Positions 1-8,605 of a DNA stretch of 22,266 bases are shown here, one piece after another. This stretch comes from JBLHGU01 sp047615875. GTDB taxonomy: Bacteria > Pseudomonadota > Gammaproteobacteria > Arenicellales > CAJQKF01. Position 1 is the stretch's first letter. Each line of letters opens with the position of its first letter. A program made the position numbers and the translations under genes. The stretch spans positions 1 to 22,266 of the forward strand of contig JBLHGU010000077.1 of assembly GCA_047615875.1 (NCBI GenBank). The letters run 5' to 3'. The notes below the pieces were generated by a model. It saw only the letters and a program-made list of their open reading frames with translations, did no database searches and was not told the DNA's origin.

Positions 1-2
1 GA

Positions 3-873
3 ACCCTGTTTAATTTCAATCTTCAGGCGTTCAAACAACTAGCTGATTTTGAACAGTTGAGCAAAGATCAGCTTTCCCAGGCGAGCATCGCACATGCCGA
101 CGAGACGGGCATTAATATTAATGGCAAACGACACTGGTTACATTGCGCCTCAAATGCCAGTTGGACCCATTTTTATCCGCATCAAAAACGCGGGACCGAA
201 GCTATGAACGATATCGGCATTCTGCCTCGCTACCAGGGCATCCTATGTCATGACCACTGGACAGGTTTTTGCTCCTGCAAAACCTGCATTTCCACCATCC
301 ATGGCGGTCAAACCCTATTATCGTTATGACTTTACCCATGCGTTATGTAATGCCCATCATCTGCGAGAATTGGAGCGTGCCTGGGGGCAGGATCAACAGT
401 CATGGGCTAAGGAAATGCAGCAGTGGTTAAAAACCATCAACCAGGCTGTGGATGATGCCGGTGGCGCCGTAACGAAGAAGAAGGCTGATATTTATCGGCA
501 ACAATACCGTCATAGTTTGAAACAAGCCGATATCGAATGTCCGCCACCAGATGTCCCACCTGGAAAGGCAAAACGGGGTCGTATTAAACGAAGCAAAGCC
601 AGAAACTTATTGGAACGATTAACCCGCTATGAAGAGGATGTCCTGCGTTTCATGGAAAACCCGTTGGTGCCTTTCACTAATAATCGGGGTGAAAACGATA
701 TCTGCATGACTAAAGTGCAGCAAAAAATATCAGGCTGCTTTCGGAGCGAAGAAGGCGCTAAAATATTTTGCCGTGTTCGGGGTTATCTTTCGACCTGTCG
801 CAAACAAAAGATCAATGCATCACAGGCTTTGAGGCTTGTTTTTGAGGGCAAGTTGCCTAACTTTGTTCAGTAA
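3..873 (+). pseudogene. IS66-family transposase (TnpC-type), 5' end outside window, frameshifted by a 49-bp insertion
   Basis: This is the DDE transposase of an IS66-family element. The frame is open from the window edge (codons from position 3) and runs through a HADETG motif carrying the first catalytic Asp, then LCHDHW with the second Asp (about 252-254). At 261 the frame is broken. Homology resumes in another frame at 310 with KPYYRYDF, continues through ALCNAHHLRELE, and reaches NNRGENDI with the catalytic Glu and the family-typical KISGCF and CRVRGYLSTCRK segments, ending at 873. Joining position 260 to 310 restores a continuous family-like reading frame, so the lesion is a clean 49-bp insertion. 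All three catalytic residues survive, but no single frame contains them. The family assignment is recognised from memory of IS66 proteins. The gene is probably inactive unless frameshifting rescues it, which nothing suggests. Confidence 0.9.
261..309. repeat. 49-bp double-hairpin insertion inside the IS66 transposase gene
   Basis: The segment separates DHW from KPYY of the transposase and is exactly the extra sequence that breaks the frame. It contains two adjacent inverted repeats. The first has arms CAGGTTTTTGC (262-272) and GCAAAACCTG (277-286) around a TCCT loop, with one bulged T. The second has arms CCACC (292-296) and GGCGG (303-307), with one mismatch that is a G-U wobble on the minus strand. 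A compact non-coding double hairpin inside a known gene suggests a REP-like or miniature mobile repeat. I saw no second copy in this window. Confidence 0.7.
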
Positions 874-889
874 AATTTTGCTATCCTTC

Positions 890-911
890 GGTTTTTACGC
901 TGAGTAGTTAC
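890..911. repeat. possible right terminal inverted repeat of the IS66 element
   Basis: About 16 bp after the transposase stop, the minus strand reads GTAACTACTCAGCGTAAAAA inward from position 911. IS66 elements commonly begin with GTAA and have ends of about 20 bp, so this is a plausible outer end. The left end is outside the window, so the pairing cannot be tested here. Confidence 0.3.
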
Positions 912-1145
912 ACTGATTTTATCGATGCATGACCCCTTGACCCCCTTGACTACGCTTACTTCTCTATTTAGGTGTTGATACTGTGTCATCGGTGCGATTC
1001 CTTTGGTATGGGATAAGATTTTTCTGCAAATTAATCCTAACTCATTATTTTCAAAGGAATTGCACTTATTATATGAATCCAAGATTAAACATAGCTCACA
1101 AAAAACTACCATGTGTCTTTCACGAGACGTTTACGATTTAACGGC
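912..1145. other. intergenic between IS66 remnant and kinase gene
   Basis: No convincing gene is present. The 81-codon minus-strand frame here resembles no protein I know and partly overlaps the IS end. Positions 920-937 resemble, in reverse orientation, the inverted ends of the element at 18812-19067 (15 of 18 bases). They are followed by two tandem copies of CCCCTTGAC. No clear terminator for the leftward operon was seen. Confidence 0.4.
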
Positions 1146-2567
1146 CTATTGACGCCAGTTTTTTGATCGCGCGACCGCTTCCCCAAAGCGTTCGAAATGA
1201 TGACTCATGTCGGTAGTCGGTTGATAGCGCAGCACTGTAGTATCATTCGGTGCCAGGTTTATCTGCCCAGCGCCAGCAAGCTGGGCAGTACCGATGGCGG
1301 TCAGCTCGGCCATAGGTTTGACCAAAACTTGACGCCCGAGCACGTTGGCGAGAAACTGGCAGAAATACGGATTGGTTGATACTCCACCATCAATCGAAAT
1401 CTGGTCGCTTATTGCGACAAATCCACTCATCGCCTGAATTACTTCAGCCGAACGCAACGCAACGCCTTCCAGTAGCGCCTGAATCAGGTCCCGGGCATCG
1501 GTTTCCAGCGACAAACCCAACCAGATCCCAGCCGCACTTCGATCCCAATGCGGGCACGCTAGACCCGACAGAGCCGGTACAAATACAATATCTCGCTCGA
1601 TTGCACTGGCTCTGTCGAATTGATTGATTTCGGCATATTCCTTAAACAGACCCAGATTACGCCCCCAGTCGACTGCCGAGCCGGCACAGTAAACGCCACC
1701 ATCAAGCGCGTACGTGGGTGCACTCGACTCCAATTGCCAGGCGACGGTTGGCAACAGCCCCTGCTCGGGTGAACGCAACGGCTGGTTGCCGGTTAGGGCA
1801 AGCGCAAAAGCACCGCTGCCAAAGGTGATTTTGGCCTCTCCTACCTCACGGCAGCCATGTCCAAAGAGCGAGGCCTGCTGATCCACCACGCTCGCCCTGA
1901 TCGATATACTCCGACCCTGTCTGACGATAGATCCCAGATCTCCCGTGGTCGAGACAATTTCAGGTAAACATTCAAGCGGAACACCAAACAAATCACAAAG
2001 TTCCTGATCCCATTGCCCGGTCTGCAAATCCATTAACGATGTTCTTGAGGCAGTGGTGATATCTGTAATAAAGCGATTGGCTAGTCGGTCGAGAAAGAAG
2101 GCATCGGTCGTGCCCATTCTTAATGTCCCCTGCGCCAACAGAGCAGGTGCCTCGCTAACGTTCTGTAAAATCCACGCCAGTTTGCTCGCAGAAAAATACG
2201 GATCGAGTGGCAAGCCAGATATCGCTAATACACGCGCTTCGTGCCCATCACGTTTGAGTTGATCGATCATCGTGCGGGTCCGGTTGTCCTGCCAGACTAT
2301 GACTGGGCACAGGGCCTGCTTGCTGTGCGCGTGCCATGCCAGGCAACTTTCGCCCTGATTATCGATGCCGAGCACATCTATTTCAGGACTGGCCTCGATG
2401 CAGGTATTGATGTTGGTCATCAGTTCTTCAGGATCGTGCTCGACCCAGCCGGGATTCGGAAAATATTGCTGATGTTTAAGTACACAGGTGATTTTAACCT
2501 GTCCTTCGGAATCAACACTCAGTGCCCGGGTGCTTGAGGTTCCCTGGTCGATGGCAAGAACAGTCAT
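1146..2567 (-). CDS. FGGY-family carbohydrate kinase, glycerol-kinase-like with altered substrate pocket
   Basis: A cytosolic ATP-dependent kinase of the FGGY family, 473 aa, closest to glycerol kinases in the motifs I can read. The ATG at 2567 is chosen over an upstream start because AIDQGTSSTRA then lies at residues 5-15 as in GlpK, and GGAG sits 8 nt upstream. PNPGWVEHDP, VWQDNRT (Trp92), DPYF (Tyr124), DQQASLFG (Asp229) and a C-terminal DGG motif correspond to GlpK. The GlpK motif NQRE reads NQGE here (residues 70-73), so the arginine that contacts glycerol in E. coli GlpK (Arg83) is Gly72 while the neighbouring Glu is kept. It is the last gene of the leftward operon, 138 bp after the hydrolase gene. 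The kinase assignment is secure. The substrate is inferred to be glycerol-like but not necessarily glycerol. Confidence 0.88.
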   Translation of the reverse strand: MTVLAIDQGTSSTRALSVDSEGQVKITCVLKHQQYFPNPGWVEHDPEELMTNINTCIEASPEIDVLGIDNQGESCLAWHAHSKQALCPVIVWQDNRTRTMIDQLKRDGHEARVLAISGLPLDPYFSASKLAWILQNVSEAPALLAQGTLRMGTTDAFFLDRLANRFITDITTASRTSLMDLQTGQWDQELCDLFGVPLECLPEIVSTTGDLGSIVRQGRSISIRASVVDQQASLFGHGCREVGEAKITFGSGAFALALTGNQPLRSPEQGLLPTVAWQLESSAPTYALDGGVYCAGSAVDWGRNLGLFKEYAEINQFDRASAIERDIVFVPALSGLACPHWDRSAAGIWLGLSLETDARDLIQALLEGVALRSAEVIQAMSGFVAISDQISIDGGVSTNPYFCQFLANVLGRQVLVKPMAELTAIGTAQLAGAGQINLAPNDTTVLRYQPTTDMSHHFERFGEAVARSKNWRQ

Positions 2568-2705
2568 GAAGTTAGCTCCGGGATGGCATGAATACGAAAA
2601 ACATTGTCGATACCGAGTCCTGTGGTTCGTTTTGGAGATCAATAATAATGAACCCGGCTGATGGCATTTTCAACACCTGCACCGCCTGCCCTGTTCGTGG
2701 ATATT

Positions 2706-4211
2706 CTACACGCTGCTGTATCGGGTCAAGGTACGTTCGGCATAAGTCATACGCCAGGACAACATTTTCTGTGCATATTCAGCGACTACTCCTGCATAAG
2801 TGGCATTAGTAGCCAGGTTATTTTTTTCTTCCGGATCCCTGGCTATGTCGTACAGGATTGGCGGCAGAGCTGCAAAATGAACATACTTGTATTGTCGGTC
2901 GCGAATGACGCTGAAGTAACACTCGTCCGCACCGATACCCATCTCCCTTTGCGGTAATCGAGTACGGACGTTACGAAAGTCCATTTCCCAGTGTACCTGC
3001 TGGCGCCAATCCTCTGGTACCTTCCCTTCGAGAAACGATCGCAGCGAATGACCATCACACTGCAGCGGAACATCCTGATCTAGTATGTCGAGAATGGTGG
3101 GCATCAGATCAATGTTCTCGGTGAATTGATCGCACACAAGACCGCGCTGATTGTCCGACGAGGACCCTGGTTTACGGATGATCAACGGTACGCGTGCACT
3201 CTGGTCAAAACAGGACTCCTTACCCAGCAACCAATGATCCCAGAGCTGTTCACCATGATCGCTGGTAAAAATAATCAACGTGTTTTCGTAACTGCCATCC
3301 GCTTTCATCTGCGCAATCAGGCGTCCGATCTGATGATCGACTTCACTCATTAAGCCGTAGTAGGTTGCGCGCAATTGTCGCATTTCCTTCGCCTCGGGGA
3401 GGTACGTGGCCGGATTGTTCGCTTCCAGAGAAAAGTGATGTCGTAACAGGAAAGCAGTATAGGGATGTTCAGCGGCTTCCGTGGCTATCGATTCAGCATG
3501 AACAAAGTCGTCGATATCGTCGGGATGATACATGCTATTGTAAGGTTCGGGGGCTATGAAAGGTGGATGTGGACGCAGCAGACTGAGATGCAGAAACCAG
3601 GGTTTTACATCGGGGTCTCGAATGATGTCCATGGCCCGATTAACATCAAACGCCGTGTCGCTATCTTCTTTACTGTACATCGGTGGCGCAAAGGTCTTGC
3701 CGCGTTTTATCGCGCCCGCATAGTCACTGACTGGCTGGTGAAGATCTTCTTCGTTGTTCGGCACCGGATAACCCTTTGCAGCAAGATCGCGCCACCAGGG
3801 TTTCATGCCGTCTGGATACACCTGGGTAAAGCCGGGTAACACGTTGCAGTACCGATTCATGGCTGGATCCTGCGCACTCATCAGGCGCGGATCCAGCGCG
3901 GTATCGGTGTATCCGATCAGACTCGGATCGTATCCCATCTTACGCGCCTCAAGCGCAACATTAGTAAAGCGCGCATCCAGTGGGGAACCGTTACGTACCG
4001 AGCGATGATTCATCAGATACATGCCGGTCAGCAGGGAGGCGCGCGCCGGCCCGCAAGGCATGCATTGGGTGAAGTGACTGGTAAACAGGGTGCCATCTGC
4101 GGCCAACGCGTCAAGGTTGGGTGTCTTGACTACGGGATGCCTCATGATCGACAGACCAGAATGCCGCCATTGGTCGGCGGTGATCAACAAAATATTGGGA
4201 GAGTGTTTCAT
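2706..4211 (-). CDS. phosphonate monoester hydrolase / phosphodiesterase-like enzyme (alkaline phosphatase-sulfatase superfamily)
   Basis: A 501-aa metal-dependent hydrolase. The sequence strongly resembles the rhizobial and Burkholderia phosphonate monoester hydrolases: TADQWR (Asp13, Gln14) near the N terminus, CGPARASLLTG with Cys53 as the formylglycine precursor (CxPxR), LMNHRSVRN, RPHPPF (His215), FTSDHGEQ (Asp318, His319), LLGK (Lys331), and YKYVHFAALPP near the C terminus. Characterised relatives hydrolyse phosphonate monoesters and phosphodiesters and show promiscuous sulfatase activity. The catalytic strand starts at residue 6 and there is no signal peptide, so the enzyme should be cytosolic and act on imported substrate. 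AGGAG lies 9 nt before the ATG. It sits between the importer ATPase and the kinase, 60 bp after the former. Activity needs a formylglycine-generating enzyme, which is not encoded here. A true sulfatase is the main alternative. Confidence 0.88.
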   Translation of the reverse strand: MKHSPNILLITADQWRHSGLSIMRHPVVKTPNLDALAADGTLFTSHFTQCMPCGPARASLLTGMYLMNHRSVRNGSPLDARFTNVALEARKMGYDPSLIGYTDTALDPRLMSAQDPAMNRYCNVLPGFTQVYPDGMKPWWRDLAAKGYPVPNNEEDLHQPVSDYAGAIKRGKTFAPPMYSKEDSDTAFDVNRAMDIIRDPDVKPWFLHLSLLRPHPPFIAPEPYNSMYHPDDIDDFVHAESIATEAAEHPYTAFLLRHHFSLEANNPATYLPEAKEMRQLRATYYGLMSEVDHQIGRLIAQMKADGSYENTLIIFTSDHGEQLWDHWLLGKESCFDQSARVPLIIRKPGSSSDNQRGLVCDQFTENIDLMPTILDILDQDVPLQCDGHSLRSFLEGKVPEDWRQQVHWEMDFRNVRTRLPQREMGIGADECYFSVIRDRQYKYVHFAALPPILYDIARDPEEKNNLATNATYAGVVAEYAQKMLSWRMTYAERTLTRYSSV

Positions 4212-4271
4212 AATCCGGGGCTCCTACCCGAGTTGAGCCGTACCGGCAGAGTTGACTAGTAGGTAGATCAA

Positions 4272-5294
4272 CTAGAACTGGGAACCATGCTCAAGTGCCC
4301 CCTTGAGATTCAGCTTCTCACTGTGATGACAGGCGACCTGGTGTCCTTCAAGAATAACTCGCAGAGCCGGTACCTCGGTACTACAAACATCGGTTGCATA
4401 CTGGCAGCGGTTATGAAACCGACATCCGTCGGGCGGGTTGGACGGGCTCGGGCTTTCGCCGGTAAGAAAAACCGGTTGCATCACCTGCGCCGGATTAGCA
4501 TCGGGAATCGCCGACATCAAGGCTTCGGTGTAAGGGTGCTGAGGTGAGTAATACAATTTTTCAGTGGGTGCAATTTCAACGACCTGGCCCAGGTACATTA
4601 CGGCTACTGAATCACAGGCATAAGCAACCGCGGCAAGGTCATGTGCGATAAATAGATAGGTCAAATTAAGTTCAATCTGCAAATCTTTAAGCAGGTTGAG
4701 AATTTGCGCCTGGATTGACACATCGAGAGCAGAGACCGCTTCATCGCAAACAATGAACTCGGGATGCAGGATCAAGGCGCGGGCAATCGCAATACGCTGC
4801 CTTTGACCCCCGCTAAAGGCGTGTGGGAAACGGCTGAGGTGATCTGTATTGAGTCCGCACAGCTTCGCCATATCGATCACTTGTTCGTTCAAGTCCGCCC
4901 CTTTGGCCAGCTGGTTGGCGAGTAGAGGCTCGCTGATGATATCTCGAACTGTCATGCGCGGATTGAGAGAGGCATAGGGGTCCTGGAAAATCATTTGCAT
5001 GTTGCGCCAGATATTCCTCAGCCCGCTGCGATCGAGCGCCATGATATCAATGCTGCTGCCATCCTGCTCGTAAACGATCTCACCACTGGTTGGATTAAGA
5101 GCTCGTAATACGGCACGCCCAAGGGTTGTCTTGCCCGAACCGCTCTCACCTACCAGGCCCAGCGTCTCACCTCGCTCGATATCAAAACTCACCCCATCCA
5201 CAGCTCTGACATAACCTGCAGGCCGACCGAAGAACCCCTGTTTACCAATGGGGAAATGCACTTTCAGGTCACTAATGCTAAGTAGCCGGCTCAT
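4272..5294 (-). CDS. ABC transporter ATPase, DppF/OppF type
   Basis: Second ATPase of a peptide/opine/nickel-class importer, 340 aa. It shows Walker A GESGSGKTT (about 49-57), Q-loop MIFQDP, signature SGGQR (161-165) and Walker B FIVCDE (180-185). The usual DEPTSALD reads DEAVSALD. The C-terminal extension has HPYTEALMSAIP followed by a cysteine-containing CRFHNRCQYA segment typical of oligopeptide-type ATPases. The ATG overlaps the stop of the preceding ATPase gene by 4 bp, indicating translational coupling. It should act at the inner face of the cytoplasmic membrane as a heterodimer with the product of 5291-6316. Family assignment is firm; substrate is not readable from the ATPase. Confidence 0.95.
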   Translation of the reverse strand: MSRLLSISDLKVHFPIGKQGFFGRPAGYVRAVDGVSFDIERGETLGLVGESGSGKTTLGRAVLRALNPTSGEIVYEQDGSSIDIMALDRSGLRNIWRNMQMIFQDPYASLNPRMTVRDIISEPLLANQLAKGADLNEQVIDMAKLCGLNTDHLSRFPHAFSGGQRQRIAIARALILHPEFIVCDEAVSALDVSIQAQILNLLKDLQIELNLTYLFIAHDLAAVAYACDSVAVMYLGQVVEIAPTEKLYYSPQHPYTEALMSAIPDANPAQVMQPVFLTGESPSPSNPPDGCRFHNRCQYATDVCSTEVPALRVILEGHQVACHHSEKLNLKGALEHGSQF

Positions 5295-6316
5295 GATTTA
5301 TGTTCCGCCTCAACTGTTTCATACAGGAAGCAATGAACTTCATGCCCGGGTGAAATTAGACTTTTCGCAGGGATGCGAGTATCACAGCGCGTGGCGATGA
5401 AGGAATCACATCGGGGGTGAAAAGCACACCCCTCTGGACGTTCAAATAGACTTGGCACCGAGCCTCTAATGGAAGTCAGCCTTCGGTGATTATTCAATTT
5501 ACCCAGCCTCGGAATGGCACTCAAAAGGCTGATTGTATAGGGGTGTTGAGGGGATTTGAAAATATCCATAACGGGGCCTTTCTCGACGATTTTTCCCATG
5601 TACATGATGGCAACTTCGTCGGCTATCTGGGCAACAACCCCGAGATCATGCGTGATGAAGATCATCGACATACCGAATTCATCTTTGAGATTGCGCATAA
5701 TCTCGAGAATTTGAGCCTGTATGGTGACATCAAGTGCGGTGGTCGGCTCATCGGCAATAAGGACAGAAGGATCGCAGGCCAGTGATTTTGCAATCATTGC
5801 GCGTTGACGCATTCCACCGGAGAACGAATGCGGGTACTGATCCACGGCCCGTTCCGGGTCTGGTATGCCAACCTTGCCAAGCAGTTCGATTACGCGTGTA
5901 CGCGTCTCAGCCTTTGATAGCTTCAAGTGCAGTTTGATCACTTCACCGATCTGATCACCGATTTTATGAATCGGGGAAAAGGAGCTCATCGGTTCCTGAA
6001 AGATCATCGACATCTGATTGCCACGGATGGTCCGAATTTCTTTGCCATCTTTACCAAGGGCAACAATGTTAACTGGTGCTTGATCTCCCTTAGGGCGAAA
6101 GTTGATTTCACCAGAACTGATACGCAATTCCCGCGACAACAATCGCAACAGTGCCTGCGAGGTTATGCTTTTACCGCAACCTGATTCGCCTACCAGGGCC
6201 AGCACTTTTCCGGCAGGAAGTTCAAAATCAATACCCTGTACAACTGGAATGTCATCGCCATCAAAATCTAGGGTAATATGAAGGTCATGTACTTCGAGTA
6301 ATACACCGCTTTTCAT
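5291..6316 (-). CDS. ABC transporter ATPase, DppD/OppD type
   Basis: First ATPase of the importer, 341 aa. Walker A GESGCGKS is at about 43-50, Q-loop IFQEPMSSFSP at about 105-115, signature SGGMR at 166-170, and Walker B VLIADEPTTALD at 185-196. The C-terminal oligopeptide-type extension contains GCAFHPRC. It begins 8 bp after the second permease gene and overlaps the next ATPase gene by four bases. Together with the two permeases and the binding protein this makes a complete importer in the order SBP-B-C-D-F. Confidence 0.95.
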   Translation of the reverse strand: MKSGVLLEVHDLHITLDFDGDDIPVVQGIDFELPAGKVLALVGESGCGKSITSQALLRLLSRELRISSGEINFRPKGDQAPVNIVALGKDGKEIRTIRGNQMSMIFQEPMSSFSPIHKIGDQIGEVIKLHLKLSKAETRTRVIELLGKVGIPDPERAVDQYPHSFSGGMRQRAMIAKSLACDPSVLIADEPTTALDVTIQAQILEIMRNLKDEFGMSMIFITHDLGVVAQIADEVAIMYMGKIVEKGPVMDIFKSPQHPYTISLLSAIPRLGKLNNHRRLTSIRGSVPSLFERPEGCAFHPRCDSFIATRCDTRIPAKSLISPGHEVHCFLYETVEAEHKS

Positions 6317-6324
6317 AATTGAAC

Positions 6325-7452
6325 CTATTTAGAGTAAGGGTCAGCAGCATCACGCATACCATCACCGACGAAATTAAAGGCCAGGACAGCAATGACGATA
6401 AATAGTCCCGGAATGAGCAACCATGGCATATGTGAAATGGAACGAACATTCTGAGCTGCAAATAACAGAACCCCCCAACTCTCTGCCGGTTCACGCAAAC
6501 CGAGACCGAGGAAACTGAGCGATGTTTCGGCCAGCAGAATCTCAGGAAATGCGATTGTAACGTCGACAATCATGTAACTCATAAAAGAGGGCAACAGGTG
6601 GCGCAGAATAATCCTCATATCAGTACACCCAGACAGGCGTGCCGCAACGGTAAAATCCTCCTCACGTAAAGCGAGTAGTTTGCTGCGAACGGTTCGCGCC
6701 AGGTGAGTCCACCCAACCATGGCGAGAATGACAGTAATGGCGAGATAAACCTGCAACGAACTCCACTCTCTCGGCAGGGCGGCACTTAAAGCGAGCCACA
6801 GCGGCAAGGTGGGAATTGAGCGAATAAATTCGATCAGGCGCATGATGACGTTATCCACGATACCGCCAAAGTAACCAGCAATGCCACCGATAATCGCCCC
6901 GAGAATAAAGGCAAAGGTAACTCCAACCAGACCAACAGAGAGTGAAATTCTAGTCGCATAGAGCGTCCGTGAAAAAACGTCGCGCCCAAGTGAATCCGTC
7001 CCAAAAAGGTGAACGAAACCGCCCTTTGCTCCAAACAGATGTACGTCGGTTTTAAACAGTCCCCAGAACTTATACGGGCTTCCGGAGACAAAAAACTCGA
7101 TCGGCCATCGTTGGGTTTCATCAACTACGGAAAGCTTTCGCAAAGTCACCGGATCACGGGTTGTCGAACGGGCGTAGACAAAGGGACGCAGGTGAAAGTC
7201 CCAGTTCGCATCAAAAAAGTGTATACCCATGGGGCTACTCGCGAGATAACTGTTGTTACGCCCACTGGGAATTTCCGGGCTGAGGAATTCTGCGAAAACC
7301 GCCGAAAACACCAACAACGAGAGCATGACTATACCTACCATAGCCATCTGGTGTTTCTTGAATTTCCACCACATTAATTGCCACTGGGTGGCCATTTCAG
7401 GTCGACGATTACGATTTTTTCTTTTTACCAGAACTGGTACAGGAGTTGTCAT
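6325..7452 (-). CDS. ABC transporter permease, DppC/OppC type
   Basis: Inner-membrane permease, 375 aa. After a basic cytosolic N terminus there is a first membrane helix (about residues 36-55). A long periplasmic segment follows, with HLFGTDSLGRDVFSRTLY, the diagnostic DppC/OppC loop, and then five more hydrophobic segments. The permease-ATPase coupling region shows AARLSGCTDMRIILRHLLP. The family also usually shows GLGLREPAESWG near the end, which is present. The start at 7452 has AAGGAG 9 nt upstream and lies one base after the stop of the preceding permease gene. The periplasmic insert between helix 1 and the DSLGRD motif is long, as in some large-substrate members of the family. Confidence 0.93.
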   Translation of the reverse strand: MTTPVPVLVKRKNRNRRPEMATQWQLMWWKFKKHQMAMVGIVMLSLLVFSAVFAEFLSPEIPSGRNNSYLASSPMGIHFFDANWDFHLRPFVYARSTTRDPVTLRKLSVVDETQRWPIEFFVSGSPYKFWGLFKTDVHLFGAKGGFVHLFGTDSLGRDVFSRTLYATRISLSVGLVGVTFAFILGAIIGGIAGYFGGIVDNVIMRLIEFIRSIPTLPLWLALSAALPREWSSLQVYLAITVILAMVGWTHLARTVRSKLLALREEDFTVAARLSGCTDMRIILRHLLPSFMSYMIVDVTIAFPEILLAETSLSFLGLGLREPAESWGVLLFAAQNVRSISHMPWLLIPGLFIVIAVLAFNFVGDGMRDAADPYSK

Positions 7453-7453
7453 A

Positions 7454-8449
7454 TTACGAAGCTCCTTCTATCCGAATGCGCGGGTCGACCAGGATTAATA
7501 AAAGGTCTGAAATAAATGTTCCTATGATGGTGAAGGCGCAAAAAATGAGCACTATACCCCCAGCCAGATACATATCCTGATTGAGAAGGGCGTGCAGGAA
7601 CAGCGGGCCCATGTCCGGTAATGACATCACGACGCCGACAATGGGTGCACCAGAAATAACAAAAGTCAGCCGCCAGCCGAGCGTTGCAACAATCGGGTTA
7701 AGCGCCATGCGAACTGGATATTTAAGGAGTAAGCGCATGGGTGATAGACCGCCAGCGCGGGCTGCCATCACATACATTTTATCGAGTTCATCCAGGGTTG
7801 AAGCGCGCACAGTGCGGATCAGGAAAGCAGTGCCAGAAGTACCCAGTACGATGATAGGAATCCACAGATGCTCCATCAGATTGATCACCCTGCCCCAACT
7901 CCAGGGGGCATCCTGGTATTCGGGTGAGAATAATCCGCCGACGCTTTGACCAAACCACTTTTGACCGAGATACATGAGAATCAAGGCGAGCAGGAAATTA
8001 GGCGTTGCCAGCCCTACGTAGCCCAGGGTGGAAAATATGTGGTCGGTGACAGAGTATTGCCGCACAGCTGAATAGATGCCTATAGGAATGGCAATTAGAT
8101 ACATTAAAAACAGAGTTGAAAAAGCAAGGATCAGAGTGAGCGGAAGCCTGTCACCAATGACGTCGACTACTGGACGTCGCCACTCCCAGGAGTATCCCAT
8201 GTTTCCTTCGAGAACTATGTCGGATACCCAGGAACCATATTGAACATGCCACGGGCGGTCTATGCCGAGCTGACGACGCATATCGTCTAGCTCTGCGACC
8301 GTGATGGGTGCTCCGGCCTGCTGACGCTTATTGGCATACGAATCTGCAAAATCGCCTGGGGGCAACTGTATCAAAACGAAAGCTACAACTGAAACTGCGG
8401 CCATCGTCAAAACCATATACACAAAGCGACTTAAGATAAATCTGATCAT
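7454..8449 (-). CDS. ABC transporter permease, DppB/OppB type
   Basis: Inner-membrane permease, 331 aa. The N-terminal helix (about 8-29) is followed by the characteristic periplasmic LPPGDFADSY and RQLGIDRPWHVQY segments and GNMGYSWEWRRPV, then a series of hydrophobic helices. The coupling loop reads AARAGGLSPMRLLLKYPVR. The C-terminal DLLLILVDPRIRI motif is typical of DppB proteins. GGGA lies about 7 nt before the ATG. The gene is separated from the binding-protein gene by 156 bp holding a strong hairpin (8566-8592), so its expression is probably lower than that of the binding protein. Confidence 0.94.
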   Translation of the reverse strand: MIRFILSRFVYMVLTMAAVSVVAFVLIQLPPGDFADSYANKRQQAGAPITVAELDDMRRQLGIDRPWHVQYGSWVSDIVLEGNMGYSWEWRRPVVDVIGDRLPLTLILAFSTLFLMYLIAIPIGIYSAVRQYSVTDHIFSTLGYVGLATPNFLLALILMYLGQKWFGQSVGGLFSPEYQDAPWSWGRVINLMEHLWIPIIVLGTSGTAFLIRTVRASTLDELDKMYVMAARAGGLSPMRLLLKYPVRMALNPIVATLGWRLTFVISGAPIVGVVMSLPDMGPLFLHALLNQDMYLAGGIVLIFCAFTIIGTFISDLLLILVDPRIRIEGAS

Positions 8450-8565
8450 CTATATTCCCAGGTCAACAAACCATACCTGACATCGATGCCCGGAATGATT
8501 TTCTTTGCGGAGAGCAACCTGGCCCACCAGATACAGTGACTGATGCACCAGGTTAACAGAGTATT

Positions 8566-8592
8566 GGAGAGGCGGGATCAACCCGCCTCTCC
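8566..8592 (-). promoter_or_regulatory. intercistronic hairpin between binding-protein and permease genes
   Basis: A perfect 11-bp GC-rich stem (8566-8576 pairing with 8582-8592) encloses a 5-nt loop, 13 bp past the binding-protein stop. No U tract follows in the direction of transcription, so it looks like an attenuating or mRNA-stabilising hairpin rather than a full terminator. Such hairpins commonly raise binding-protein transcript over that of the membrane subunits; that function is inferred. Confidence 0.7.
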
Positions 8593-8605
8593 CGATGTAA
8601 ACAGT

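Noticed and set aside
867..1112. 81-codon minus-strand frame after the IS66 gene
   Set aside because: Composition is not protein-like to my eye, no family is recognised, and it overlaps the IS66 end and the solo element end.
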